Source: DASQBT01 sp963782495
Lineage (GTDB): Bacteria; Pseudomonadota; Gammaproteobacteria; Burkholderiales; Thiobacillaceae
DNA length: 64,000 bases
Assembly: GCA_963782495.1 (NCBI GenBank)
Contig: CAWAJU010000006.1
Span: 556,101-620,100 of the forward strand
Direction of reading: 5' to 3'
Positions 17,151 through 25,898 of the stretch are shown here, one piece after another (positions within the stretch are counted from its first letter, which is position 1; the number at the start of each line of letters is the position of its first letter). The notes below the pieces were generated by a model that saw nothing but the letters and a program-made list of their open reading frames with translations, searched no databases and was not told the origin of the DNA. The translations under genes were made by a program, and so were the position numbers.

Positions 17151-20100
17151 ATGCACCGGTATCCGCGTCGTCTGCTTATCTCCCTTGGGGTGTTGCTGCT
17201 GATTGCCTTGGCCGGGTTGGGCATCCTGGTTTGGGAACTGCTGTCATCGGACATTCAGGCCAAGTACCTGTCCAAGACAGCCAAAAAGATGACCTACGTT
17301 CTGCAAACCGAGGCCTCCAGCCGGATCCGTTTTCCCCACGGTGGACCCTATGACCTGCGCATGGGTTATAGCCAGATTCCCGCATTCACTGCGCGGCTCA
17401 GGGGGGCAGGCTGGCGGATCGACAAGCAGGCCAAAATCAGCATACAGATGGCCAGGGCTCAGGACTTGGGGCTCAATCCGCCCTATCGGGAAAAGAATCA
17501 GGGTGGCCTCATACTGTTGGACAGCACGGGCAGATCCATCTTTCAGTCGCGTTATCCGGAACGGGTTTACGCGCGCTTCGAAGATGTGCCGCCGGTACTG
17601 GCCAACAGCCTGCTGTTTATCGAAAACCGTGAACTGCTGACTGAACGCTTTCCCAGCAAGAATCCAGCGGTGGAATGGGATCGTTTGGGCGAGGCCTTGC
17701 TGGAAAAGGGTTATAGCCTGGTGAATCGGGCACACAACGTTCCGGGCGGCAGCACCTTGCCAACCCAGATTGAGAAATATCGTCATTCCCCGGATGGCGT
17801 TACGCTGAGCATGTTGGACAAACTCAGACAGATGGGGTCGGCCAGCCTGCGTGCCTACCTGGATGGCGAAAACACGCTGCCAACGCGCAAACGCATCGTG
17901 CGGGATTATTTGAACACCGTGCCACTTGCCGCGGCGCCGAAATTCGGCGAGGTTAACGGGCTCGGCGATGGGTTGTGGGCCTGGTATGGGCTGGATTTTG
18001 ATCGCGTCAACGAGGCCCTCAGGCAAGCCGACAAGGTGCCGGACCGGAATGCCGCTGTGGCCCTCAAGCATGCGCTTTCCTTGCTGGTGGCGGAGCGCAA
18101 GCCTTCCTACTATCTCGCCAGGAACCGTGTCCTGCTGGACAGCTATACCAACGTCCATCTGGATTTGCTCGCGGATGCGGGCGTAATTTCCAGCGCCCTG
18201 CGGGACAGGGCAAAACGAGTTAAACTGCGTCCTTGGAGCGAGCGCAAGGATCCAGCTTTGCCTCCCTTTGCCACGCAGAAAGCCCAGAGTGCTTTGCGTA
18301 CCCGGCTGGCCGGACTGTTGGGCCTTGATCGGCTGTATGACCTGGACAGGCTGGACCTGACTGCACAGACCACCCTCAATGGGGCCGCGCAGGAGATTGT
18401 CAGCAACTATCTCATCGGGCTGGCGGATCCTGCCAACGTCGCTGCCGCGGGCCTGCTGGGCAAGCGTTTGCTCAAGCCGGACAACGACTTCAAGAAGATC
18501 ATCTACAGTTTCAACTTGTATGAAAAGAGCCCGGAGGGAAATCTGCTTCGGGTGCAGGCCGATAACCTTAACCAGCCTTTCGACATAAATCAGCAGACCA
18601 AGCTGGATTTGGGTTCCACAGCAAAACTGCGCACCCTGGTGAGTTACCTGGAAATCATTGCACAGCTTCATCACGATTTCGTCGGACTCCCACCCCAGCA
18701 ATTACGCATTCAGGCGCAACCGCGACGTGACGCGCTGGCCCAATGGGCAGCGACCTACTTGCTCAGCGCCCGCGACAAGAGCTTGGCGACGATGTTGGAA
18801 GCCGCCATGGGCCGGCGCTATTCAGCGACCCCGGAACCGTTTTATACCGGCGGTGGCGTTCACACGTTCAGCAACTTTGACAAGGACGACAACAACCGCG
18901 TCCTGGATCTGTGGCAGGCAACTCAGAATTCAGTCAACCTGGTGTTTATTCGCCTGATGCGCGATGTGGCGCATCATTATGTCGAACACAGCCCCGGGGC
19001 TGTGGCGAAAGTGCTGGATGATGTTAACAATCCGGCGCGGCGCACTTATCTACTGCGTTTCGTGGACCAGGAGGGCAAGGTCTTCCTGCGCCGCTTCTAC
19101 CAGCGGCACGCACCCCAATCGCCCGCCGAGATGACCGAAGAGTTGTACCAGAGGGCCGGACAAAGCGCCAGGCGATTTAGTGCAGTGTTCCGCTATCTGG
19201 AGCCGAACTCAGGCGTGGACGCATTCGTTCTCGCGCTACGGGCCCATGTATCACAACCGGCCGCGCTGCGGCCGTCCAATCTGGAAGCCTTGTTCTCGTC
19301 CATGGATGCGACCAGGCTCAGCCTGGTGGACCGCGGCTATGTGACCCAGATTCATCCGCTGGAACTGTGGCTGGTGAAATATCTGCGCGACCATCCTAAG
19401 GCATCGTTTGATGAGGTGGCGGGGGCCAGTTCGAATGAGCGGGTCGAGGTCTATGACTGGCTGTTCAAGACCGGCAGAAAGAATGCCCAGGATATTCGGA
19501 TTCAAAGCCTGATGGAGGTGGAGGCATTCGAGTCCCTGTTGAAGGATTGGAAGCGGCTGGGCTACCCATTCGACAGTCTTACGCCATCTTACGCCACTGC
19601 GATCGGAAGTTCGGGCGATCGGCCTGCCGCCCTGGCCGAATTGATGAGCATTATCGTCAATGACGGAGTGAAGCTGCCCATGGTTGGCCTGACCCACCTG
19701 TCATTTGCCGCAGGTACGCCCTATGCGACTGAGTTTGCCCGTCAGCGTCCTCAAGGCGAAAGAATGTTCCCTGCCGAATTGGCCCGGGTGGTAAGAAGAG
19801 CGTTGCGCGGCGTGGTCGAAGGCGGCACCGCTGTGAGGTTGGCAGGCGCACTTAAAGATAGCGCAGGCCAGCCCATAACGATAGGCGGGAAGACCGGCAC
19901 CGGCGACCACCGGTTTGAGCACTACGGTCCGCATGGTCAGCTTCTGGAGTCGCGGGTGGTCAACCGGACTGCCACGTTCGTGTTTTACCTGGGTGATCGG
20001 TATTTCGGCACCCTTACGGCATTGGTGCCGGGACCACAAGCGGCCCGGTACGAATTCACCAGTGCCATGACGGCGCAAATTTTGCGCAAGCTTCTGCCGC

Positions 20101-20408
20101 AACTCCAGCCGCTGTTGTTTGCCGGCCCGGTTGTACCCAAGTTGGAAGCGCCGCCTGCGCCGCTCCCTGAAGAACAATCAGAGACAGCCAAACCCGCGCA
20201 GGTGCTTGCAGTTCCGCACGTGCCGTCCAAATTGGCGCCCGGAGCGAGTCGGGAAGCCAAGGAGGGTACGCTTCGAGAAGCTGAGCCCAAGCCGCCAGTC
20301 GAAAGCGCGCCGGGAGGTTTCCCGGCCGACCTTGACCCGGTGTTGCCCTTGCAACCTTCTCCGTCTCCCCGTTCGGTTGCCCCGTCAGGCTCATCCCGCG
20401 CCAACTAG
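17151..20408 (+). CDS. Atypical class A penicillin-binding protein (GT51 plus transpeptidase)
   Basis: A 1085-residue membrane-anchored protein with a TM segment at about 7-30. A glycosyltransferase 51 region at about 130-275 has LFIENREL where most family members have the EDxxF catalytic block (Glu158 kept), PGGSTLPTQIEKY for the usual QGGSTITQQ, and RKRIVRDYLNTVPL. The transpeptidase domain keeps SxxK (Ser489-Lys492, GSTAKLRTL), SxN (TQNSVN near 593) and KTG (914-916). A Pro/Ala/Ser-rich tail of about 100 residues follows. It lacks the usual spacing of PBP1a, 1b or 1c. It probably polymerises or cross-links peptidoglycan, but glycosyltransferase activity is uncertain. It lies 9 bases after hemF and 40 before hemA. 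Confidence 0.8.
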   Translation: MHRYPRRLLISLGVLLLIALAGLGILVWELLSSDIQAKYLSKTAKKMTYVLQTEASSRIRFPHGGPYDLRMGYSQIPAFTARLRGAGWRIDKQAKISIQMARAQDLGLNPPYREKNQGGLILLDSTGRSIFQSRYPERVYARFEDVPPVLANSLLFIENRELLTERFPSKNPAVEWDRLGEALLEKGYSLVNRAHNVPGGSTLPTQIEKYRHSPDGVTLSMLDKLRQMGSASLRAYLDGENTLPTRKRIVRDYLNTVPLAAAPKFGEVNGLGDGLWAWYGLDFDRVNEALRQADKVPDRNAAVALKHALSLLVAERKPSYYLARNRVLLDSYTNVHLDLLADAGVISSALRDRAKRVKLRPWSERKDPALPPFATQKAQSALRTRLAGLLGLDRLYDLDRLDLTAQTTLNGAAQEIVSNYLIGLADPANVAAAGLLGKRLLKPDNDFKKIIYSFNLYEKSPEGNLLRVQADNLNQPFDINQQTKLDLGSTAKLRTLVSYLEIIAQLHHDFVGLPPQQLRIQAQPRRDALAQWAATYLLSARDKSLATMLEAAMGRRYSATPEPFYTGGGVHTFSNFDKDDNNRVLDLWQATQNSVNLVFIRLMRDVAHHYVEHSPGAVAKVLDDVNNPARRTYLLRFVDQEGKVFLRRFYQRHAPQSPAEMTEELYQRAGQSARRFSAVFRYLEPNSGVDAFVLALRAHVSQPAALRPSNLEALFSSMDATRLSLVDRGYVTQIHPLELWLVKYLRDHPKASFDEVAGASSNERVEVYDWLFKTGRKNAQDIRIQSLMEVEAFESLLKDWKRLGYPFDSLTPSYATAIGSSGDRPAALAELMSIIVNDGVKLPMVGLTHLSFAAGTPYATEFARQRPQGERMFPAELARVVRRALRGVVEGGTAVRLAGALKDSAGQPITIGGKTGTGDHRFEHYGPHGQLLESRVVNRTATFVFYLGDRYFGTLTALVPGPQAARYEFTSAMTAQILRKLLPQLQPLLFAGPVVPKLEAPPAPLPEEQSETAKPAQVLAVPHVPSKLAPGASREAKEGTLREAEPKPPVESAPGGFPADLDPVLPLQPSPSPRSVAPSGSSRAN

Positions 20409-20448
20409 CTGGGTTAGAATCAAACTCTTGCTTGGTACCACTCAATTT

Positions 20449-21699
20449 ATGCAGCTTTTTGCATTTGGCGTAAATCACCACACTGCTCCGGTCTCTATCC
20501 GCGAGCGGGTGGCTTTTGCCGCCGAGCGTATGGCCGAGGCCTTGCATGACTTGACGCGCCAACCCCAAATCAAGGAGGCCGCGATTCTGTCCACTTGCAA
20601 CCGGACCGAAATCTACTGCCACACGCCTGATCCCGATGTACCGATCGACTGGCTGACTCATTTCCACCAACTGCGGCGCGAGAATGTTGAGCCCTATCTT
20701 TATCGTCTGCCTCAGGGTGAGGCGGTCAAGCATGCTTTTAGGGTGGCATCGGGACTGGATTCCATGGTGCTGGGCGAGGCACAGATTCTGGGCCAAATGA
20801 AACAAGCCGCCAAGACCGCGCAGGACGCGGGTACCTTGGGCCTGCTGTTGAACAAGTTGTTCCAGCGCACCTTTTCGGTTGCCAAGGAGGTTCGCACCGC
20901 CACGGAAATCGGAGCCAGTTCGGTGTCGATGGCGGCTGCGGCGGTGCGCCTTGCGGAGCGGATCTTCCCCAGCATCCGGCAGCAGAACGTGCTGTTCATC
21001 GGCGCGGGAGAAATGATCGAATTATGCATGACCCATTTTGCCGCCCAGCACCCGAAGCGCATCCTGGTTGCCAACCGCACGGCGGAACGGGCGCGTCCTC
21101 TGGCGGAGCGTTTCAACGCGGGGGTGATTGCGCTCACCGATCTGCCGGAGCATCTGCCGCATTACGACATCATCGTCACGTCCACGGCCAGTCCGCTACC
21201 CATTCTTGGCAAGGGCATGGTGGAGCGGGCTTTGAAAGCGCGCAAGCATCGGCCCTTCTTCATGGTTGACCTGGCGGTGCCTCGCGACGTCGAAACCGAA
21301 GTCGGCGAATTGGATGACGTCTTTCTCTACAGCGTGGACAGTCTAGGCGACGTAGTGAGGGAAGGCCAAGACGCCCGCCAGGCCCAGGTGGCCCAAGCGG
21401 AGGCCATCATTGAGACGAATGTCAGCAATTTCATGCATTGGATGGAAACCCGTGGCATGGTACCGACTATCCGCGGATTGCGTGATCATGCCGAACGATA
21501 TCGGCGTCACGAGTTGGAAAAGGCGCACAAGAAATTGGCCCGGGGCGATGACCCTCAGGAAGTGTTGGAATCCATGTCGCTGGCACTGATCAACAAGCTG
21601 TTGCATTCCCCCACCGCTGCCATTCATCACGCCACCGATGAGGAGCGTAGTCAGCTGGCGGCACTGCTGCACAGGCTCTACGACATCAAATCTGAATGA
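20449..21699 (+). CDS. hemA: Glutamyl-tRNA reductase
   Basis: First committed enzyme of tetrapyrrole synthesis by the C5 route; it reduces glutamyl-tRNA to glutamate-1-semialdehyde with NADPH. It has 416 residues from the ATG at 20449, where homologues start (MQLFAFGVNHHTAPVSIRER). The catalytic cysteine is in STCNRTEIYC near residue 50. GLDSMVLGEAQILGQMK, the NADPH loop LFIGAGEMIEL and the C-terminal dimerisation helix are present. The open frame continues upstream into the PBP gene, but that part has no homology-like sequence. Its stop overlaps the prfA start by ATGA. Confidence 0.96.
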   Translation: MQLFAFGVNHHTAPVSIRERVAFAAERMAEALHDLTRQPQIKEAAILSTCNRTEIYCHTPDPDVPIDWLTHFHQLRRENVEPYLYRLPQGEAVKHAFRVASGLDSMVLGEAQILGQMKQAAKTAQDAGTLGLLLNKLFQRTFSVAKEVRTATEIGASSVSMAAAAVRLAERIFPSIRQQNVLFIGAGEMIELCMTHFAAQHPKRILVANRTAERARPLAERFNAGVIALTDLPEHLPHYDIIVTSTASPLPILGKGMVERALKARKHRPFFMVDLAVPRDVETEVGELDDVFLYSVDSLGDVVREGQDARQAQVAQAEAIIETNVSNFMHWMETRGMVPTIRGLRDHAERYRRHELEKAHKKLARGDDPQEVLESMSLALINKLLHSPTAAIHHATDEERSQLAALLHRLYDIKSE

Positions 21700-22772
21700 A
21701 AGCTTCGCTTGCCCACAAGTTGGGCCAGCTATCCCAGCGCCTCGAGGAACTTGACCGCGAGCTGTCGCGTGAGGACGTGGTCGCGAATTTGGACAATTAT
21801 CGCAAGTTGAGCCGGGAACACGCGGAAATCACGCCGGTGGTGGCCTTGTACCGCCAGTACCGGCAAGTGGAGAATGACGCCAGTGCTGCCCAGGCGATGC
21901 TTGGCGACCCCGAAATGCGTGACATGGCGGAGGCTGAAATTGAGAACTCGAAGCAAAAACTGGAGTCCTTGGAAGCCCGGCTTCAAGCTGAGCTGATTCC
22001 GAAAGATCCCAACGACGAACGCAATATCTTCCTGGAAATACGCGCGGGCACTGGCGGAGATGAGTCCGGGTTGTTCGCCGCGGATCTGTTCCGCATGTAT
22101 TCCCGTTATGCCGAGCGCCAGGGCTGGAAGGTGGAAGTAGTGTCGGCAAATGAATCCGAACTGGGCGGCTACAAGGAAATCATTGCCCGGGTGGTGGGCT
22201 TCGGCGCCTACTCGAGGCTTAAGTTTGAATCGGGCGGCCATCGCGTGCAGCGGGTCCCGGCCACCGAGACCCAAGGGCGCATCCATACTTCGGCATGCAC
22301 GGTGGCGGTGTTGCCGGAAGCGGATGAAATCAGCGAGGTCGAGATCAATCCGGCCGACATCCGCATTGACACCTTTCGCGCCAGCGGCGCCGGCGGCCAG
22401 CATATCAACAAGACCGACTCCGCAGTGCGCATCACCCATTTGCCTACCGGCATTGTGGTGGAGTGCCAGGATGACCGCTCGCAGCATCGCAACAAGGCGC
22501 AGGCGATGGCCGTCCTGGCGGCGCGTATCAAAGATACGCAGACACGCGAGCAGCGGGCCAACATCGCCAGCACGCGCAAGTCCCTGATCGGCAGCGGCGA
22601 CCGTTCCGAGCGCATACGCACCTATAACTTTCCCCAGGGGCGAATCACCGATCACCGCATTAACCTGACGCTATACAAGATCGATTTCATCATGGATGGT
22701 GACCTGACTGAGTTGATCGATGCCTTGGCGGCAGAACACCAAGCCGAGCAACTCGCTGTTCTGGCAGCCTAG
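21696..22772 (+). CDS. prfA: Peptide chain release factor 1
   Basis: Reads UAA and UAG and triggers hydrolysis of peptidyl-tRNA. The 358 residues include the class motif RVPATETQGRIHTSACTVAV (with the PAT stop-codon recognition tripeptide of RF1) and the catalytic GGQ in SGAGGQHINKTDSAVRITH near 234. The ending (LTLYKIDFIMDGDL) is complete. It overlaps hemA. In most relatives prmC, which methylates this GGQ glutamine, follows at once; here prmC is 2.1 kb away, beyond a rhodanese and SQR. Confidence 0.96.
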   Translation: MKASLAHKLGQLSQRLEELDRELSREDVVANLDNYRKLSREHAEITPVVALYRQYRQVENDASAAQAMLGDPEMRDMAEAEIENSKQKLESLEARLQAELIPKDPNDERNIFLEIRAGTGGDESGLFAADLFRMYSRYAERQGWKVEVVSANESELGGYKEIIARVVGFGAYSRLKFESGGHRVQRVPATETQGRIHTSACTVAVLPEADEISEVEINPADIRIDTFRASGAGGQHINKTDSAVRITHLPTGIVVECQDDRSQHRNKAQAMAVLAARIKDTQTREQRANIASTRKSLIGSGDRSERIRTYNFPQGRITDHRINLTLYKIDFIMDGDLTELIDALAAEHQAEQLAVLAA

Positions 22773-23029
22773 GTTAGCAAGAACCACGACATTAATATAT
22801 TTAATGATATTTTGAGCTTACCTCACAACCATGAAGTGCTCATCAATCGTCCCTGCTGCCTTGGATCGAATTCACAACGTGCCGCGTAGTCAGCCATAGT
22901 CGCCTGTAATTTGCGAATGTATACTGAATTGCCGACCCCGTGTCCGCAAACTTGGCCCGCATTTCTTTGCCATGGGCCTTGATTTGCGATACTGTATCCA
23001 TTCAATAAGCTTATTGACGAGCAAGGTTC
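22773..23029. promoter_or_regulatory. prfA-rhodanese intergenic region with a 16-bp perfect palindrome
   Basis: An AT-rich block at 22793-22812 marks an obvious change in base composition after prfA. At 23002-23017 lies TCAATAAGCTTATTGA, a perfect 8+8 palindrome 12 bases before the rhodanese ATG and just upstream of a GCAAGG ribosome site. Its position suits an operator. The cognate regulator is unknown; the ArsR-type protein at 49693-50025 is one candidate. Confidence 0.5.
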
Positions 23030-23464
23030 ATGGACACCGAAGTGCAGCGCCCCACCGAAATTCTTGCGGAAACGGCACTGGAGCTGGTTGGTCTTGGTTT
23101 GGCAACCCTCATCGACGTTCGGCAGCCTTTTGAACTTGAATACGGAGGATGCCTTCGCTGCGCCGAGAACATTCCCTTATTCCATTTCAAGCAGGCGCTT
23201 GGACACAAACTGTCGGAGGAAGAGCAGGAAATACTCGATTCCGACATGCCAGACGCGAGCGATATCGTGACGTTTCTCGGTGCCATCAATCGGCACCACG
23301 TGCAGCGTGACATGATTATTCTTTGCCTGTGTCGAACCGGACTGCGCAGCCAGCACGCAGTCCAGTTGCTGCGCTCCATCAACTACAATCGATGTTTTTC
23401 CGTTGCCGGCGGTGTCCAGGCCATGCAGAAGGTTTGTCCCGAGGCCCTGGAACTGCCGGGCTAG
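23030..23464 (+). CDS. Rhodanese-like domain protein
   Basis: A 144-residue single-domain rhodanese, a soluble sulfurtransferase with no signal peptide. The fold starts at TLIDVRQPFELEYGGCLRCA, and the active loop is LCLCRTGLRSQ with the catalytic cysteine near 102, followed by FSVAGGVQAM. The extra cysteines (in GGCLRCAEN and LCLC) are more than usual. It is convergent with the SQR gene 75 bases downstream. Together they suggest handling of sulfide-derived persulfide: SQR makes polysulfide or persulfide and the rhodanese moves the sulfane sulfur. That pairing is inference from context. Confidence 0.85.
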   Translation: MDTEVQRPTEILAETALELVGLGLATLIDVRQPFELEYGGCLRCAENIPLFHFKQALGHKLSEEEQEILDSDMPDASDIVTFLGAINRHHVQRDMIILCLCRTGLRSQHAVQLLRSINYNRCFSVAGGVQAMQKVCPEALELPG

Positions 23465-23482
23465 CCTGGTTGGCCCGGGTCC

Positions 23483-23499
23483 ACGTCTGGCACAGACGT
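23483..23499. terminator. Possible hairpin between convergent rhodanese and SQR genes
   Basis: A 7-bp stem (ACGTCTG with CAGACGT) around a 3-base loop lies between two convergent genes. There is no T tract on either side, so this is a weak terminator candidate at best. Confidence 0.35.
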
Positions 23500-23539
23500 C
23501 CGGCGCTATTGCGCGCGCGTTCTTGCAGGATCGTAGAAC

Positions 23540-24811
23540 TCAGTCCTTAAGCTTGGTAATGCCCAGGGCGCCCAGCACAAATTTCTCGTACAGGGGCTCG
23601 GTGGAGCCTTTTTTCATCTTGCGAATGAAATATTTCTCAAAGGCCACCTTGGCGAGGTGCACCCATCTGCCTTCCTTGAACCAGTTGACATTGCGCGGAG
23701 GGATCTGCGGCAATGCAACGAAGGCGACGCCGGTGTCTCCCATATCGGCCAGACAGATTGCGTTCCACGTGGCTTTCTTTTCCGGGGCGCGACCGTCCAT
23801 GGAAGCGCGGATATTGTGTGCGGTGGCGGTTACCATGGACTCAATCATATAGCCGGTCTTGGGGGTGCCGGTTGGGACCGACGTGACCTCGACTGGCGGG
23901 ATCGCAACGCAGACCCCGATAGAATAGACGTTCGGGTACTTGGGATTGCGTTGGTGTTCGTCGATCAGGATAAAGCCCCGCGGATTGGTCAATCCTTCGA
24001 TGCCAAACACTGCGTCGACACCCTTGAAGCCGGGGATCATCATGGAATACTTGAAGGGGAGTTCGTGTTCCTTCTTTACGTTGCCCATGTCGTCGTGTTC
24101 GGCCACAAAAATTTTGCCAGCCTCGATTCTGCTCACCTTGGCATTGCATATCCATTTGATGTGTCGATCGCGCATGGCGGATTCCAGCAGGCCCCTCGAG
24201 TCGCCCACACCACCCAGACCCAGGTGGCCGATGTAGGGCTCTGCCGTGACCAAGGTCATGGGGACCTTGTCGCGGATCTTCCGGCGCTTGAGGTCGGTAT
24301 CCATAATGAAGGCAAACTCATAGGCTGGACCGAAGCACGAAGCCATTTGCACGGCACCGACCACGATCGGCCCCGGGTCATGCACAAAACCGTTCCACGT
24401 CTTGCCTGCCTTCGCGGCATGGTCCACATGACAGACCGAATTGCTGAAATGCTCGGGACCCATGCCTTCGATTTCTTCGAAAGCCAGCTTGGGACCAGTG
24501 GCGATAACCAGGAAATCGTAGCCGATCCGCTCACCGTTATCCAACTCGACCTGATTCTCTTCAGGGTGCACCCGCTTGGCCCTGCTGTGGATGAATTCAA
24601 TTCCCTTTCGTTCCAGGCAGGGGCCGATTGGGAAGGTGATATCCTCACGGCTGCGCCAGTTGACCGCCACCCAGGGATTCGAGGGTACGAACTGAAAACG
24701 CTCGTTATCATTGATAACGGTTACCCTATCCCCGGGTCGACAGAGCTCTTTCATTTCGTAGGCCATAGGCATACCGCCTATGCCCGCACCCAATATAACG
24801 ACATGGGCCAT
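23540..24811 (-). CDS. sqr: Sulfide:quinone oxidoreductase (SQR)
   Basis: A membrane-associated flavoprotein that oxidises sulfide to sulfane sulfur and reduces quinone. It has 423 residues: FAD-binding VVILGAGIGGMPMAYEM at the N-terminus, DFLVIATGPKL near 99-109, and a C-terminal amphipathic region (VHLAKVAFEKYFIRKMKKG) for membrane attachment. Cys127, Cys159 and Cys353 sit in the same contexts and nearly the same positions as Cys128, Cys160 and Cys356 of the Acidithiobacillus ferrooxidans enzyme, so the catalytic trio is complete. This separates it from flavocytochrome c and NDH-2. A GGAG ribosome site precedes the ATG. It runs opposite to prmC and is divergent from it. Confidence 0.9.
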   Translation of the reverse strand: MAHVVILGAGIGGMPMAYEMKELCRPGDRVTVINDNERFQFVPSNPWVAVNWRSREDITFPIGPCLERKGIEFIHSRAKRVHPEENQVELDNGERIGYDFLVIATGPKLAFEEIEGMGPEHFSNSVCHVDHAAKAGKTWNGFVHDPGPIVVGAVQMASCFGPAYEFAFIMDTDLKRRKIRDKVPMTLVTAEPYIGHLGLGGVGDSRGLLESAMRDRHIKWICNAKVSRIEAGKIFVAEHDDMGNVKKEHELPFKYSMMIPGFKGVDAVFGIEGLTNPRGFILIDEHQRNPKYPNVYSIGVCVAIPPVEVTSVPTGTPKTGYMIESMVTATAHNIRASMDGRAPEKKATWNAICLADMGDTGVAFVALPQIPPRNVNWFKEGRWVHLAKVAFEKYFIRKMKKGSTEPLYEKFVLGALGITKLKD

Positions 24812-24890
24812 GCAATCCGTCTCCTATAATCCTGGTGGCTGCAACGAGTGCGACGCGAAACTGCAATTATCCATCAATTACGTCAGGCCA

Positions 24891-25766
24891 ATGAATTACC
24901 TAAGGGATGGAAGAACCATTTGGACCACCAGGGATCTCTTGTCGCGGGATGTGCCCAAGCTGTCGCAGGCCCTGAATCTGGAACCAGTCGAAAGCCGACT
25001 GGAGCTGCGTGTACTGCTTGGACATGCGCTGAATGTTGATCTTGCCTGGCTGTTGAGCCATGGTGACGAGGAGATCCATGGCTGTGCCGGAGAACGCTAT
25101 GAAGAACTCCTGGCTCGCCGACTCGCCGGTGAACCCATTGCCTATATCCTGGGTGAGCGGGAATTTTATGGTCGGTCCTTCAAAGTGGGGCCGTCGGTGC
25201 TGATCCCGCGGCCGGAGACCGAACTTCTGGTGGATCTCGCGAAAGTCAACATGCCGGCGGATAGGCCTTGCAACATCCTGGATTTGGGCACAGGAAGCGG
25301 TTGTATTGCAATCACCTTGGCCATCGAGTGCCCAGCCTGCAAGGTCACTGCCGTGGACTCGTCCGAATCCGGGCTTGATTTGGCCGAGAAGAATGCACTG
25401 TCCCTCAAGGCGGACGTGAATTGGCGCTATGGCAATTGGTTTTCCGCTCTGGAGGGATTGAGATTCGACCTTATTGTCAGTAATCCACCCTACATCGCCG
25501 AACTGGACGCGCATCTGAGTTCAGGTGACGTTCGATTTGAACCTCGGAATGCATTGGTTTCAGGACCCTTGGGACTGAATGACCTGGCCCTGATCATCGA
25601 GCAGTCCCCAACTTTTCTTAAGCCTGACGGATGCGTGTTGCTGGAACATGGCTGGAATCAGGGCCGTGTCGTCGGGAATATGATGAAAAAGCGTGGTTTT
25701 CGACAGATTGAGTGCCATAAAGACGATGCCGGACTTGAACGCGTGACGTGCGGCAGGTGTCGGTGA
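24891..25766 (+). CDS. prmC: Release factor glutamine methyltransferase PrmC
   Basis: Methylates the GGQ glutamine of release factors RF1 and RF2 with S-adenosylmethionine. It has 291 residues from the ATG at 24891. The N-terminal helical domain includes RDLLSRDVPKL and LELRVLLGHAL; then GEPIAYILGEREFYGR, the SAM-binding LDLGTGSGCIAITLA and the catalytic SNPPYI near 197-202 follow. The frame stays open back to 24780, but that part overlaps the divergent SQR start and has no family resemblance. Normally directly after prfA, it is here separated from it. Confidence 0.92.
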   Translation: MNYLRDGRTIWTTRDLLSRDVPKLSQALNLEPVESRLELRVLLGHALNVDLAWLLSHGDEEIHGCAGERYEELLARRLAGEPIAYILGEREFYGRSFKVGPSVLIPRPETELLVDLAKVNMPADRPCNILDLGTGSGCIAITLAIECPACKVTAVDSSESGLDLAEKNALSLKADVNWRYGNWFSALEGLRFDLIVSNPPYIAELDAHLSSGDVRFEPRNALVSGPLGLNDLALIIEQSPTFLKPDGCVLLEHGWNQGRVVGNMMKKRGFRQIECHKDDAGLERVTCGRCR

Positions 25767-25802
25767 ATTTGACAGGCTGGCAGGATCAGGAGCTTGTCAA
25801 AT
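25767..25802. repeat. Inverted repeat directly after prmC
   Basis: The arm 25767-25778 (ATTTGACAGGCT) pairs with 25791-25802 at 11 of 12 positions around a 12-base loop, beginning at the base after the prmC stop. There is no T tract. It could be a transcript-end hairpin, an attenuator, or a mark of the edge of the inserted cassette. Confidence 0.55.
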
Positions 25803-25898
25803 GGGGCGATCCCCCGTTAACCCCCACAGAGCTTGGGCATTTGGCTCTTGGCTTGGAAATTGCATATATCCGGACACAGCTATATGCTTAGGTACGAT

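Noticed and set aside
17244..18701. 485-codon minus-strand open frame opposite the PBP
   Set aside because: The plus-strand frame contains the PBP signatures; no conserved motif on the minus strand.
23657..24829. 390-codon plus-strand open frame opposite SQR
   Set aside because: SQR is supported by FAD motifs and three cysteines; the opposite frame is a shadow.
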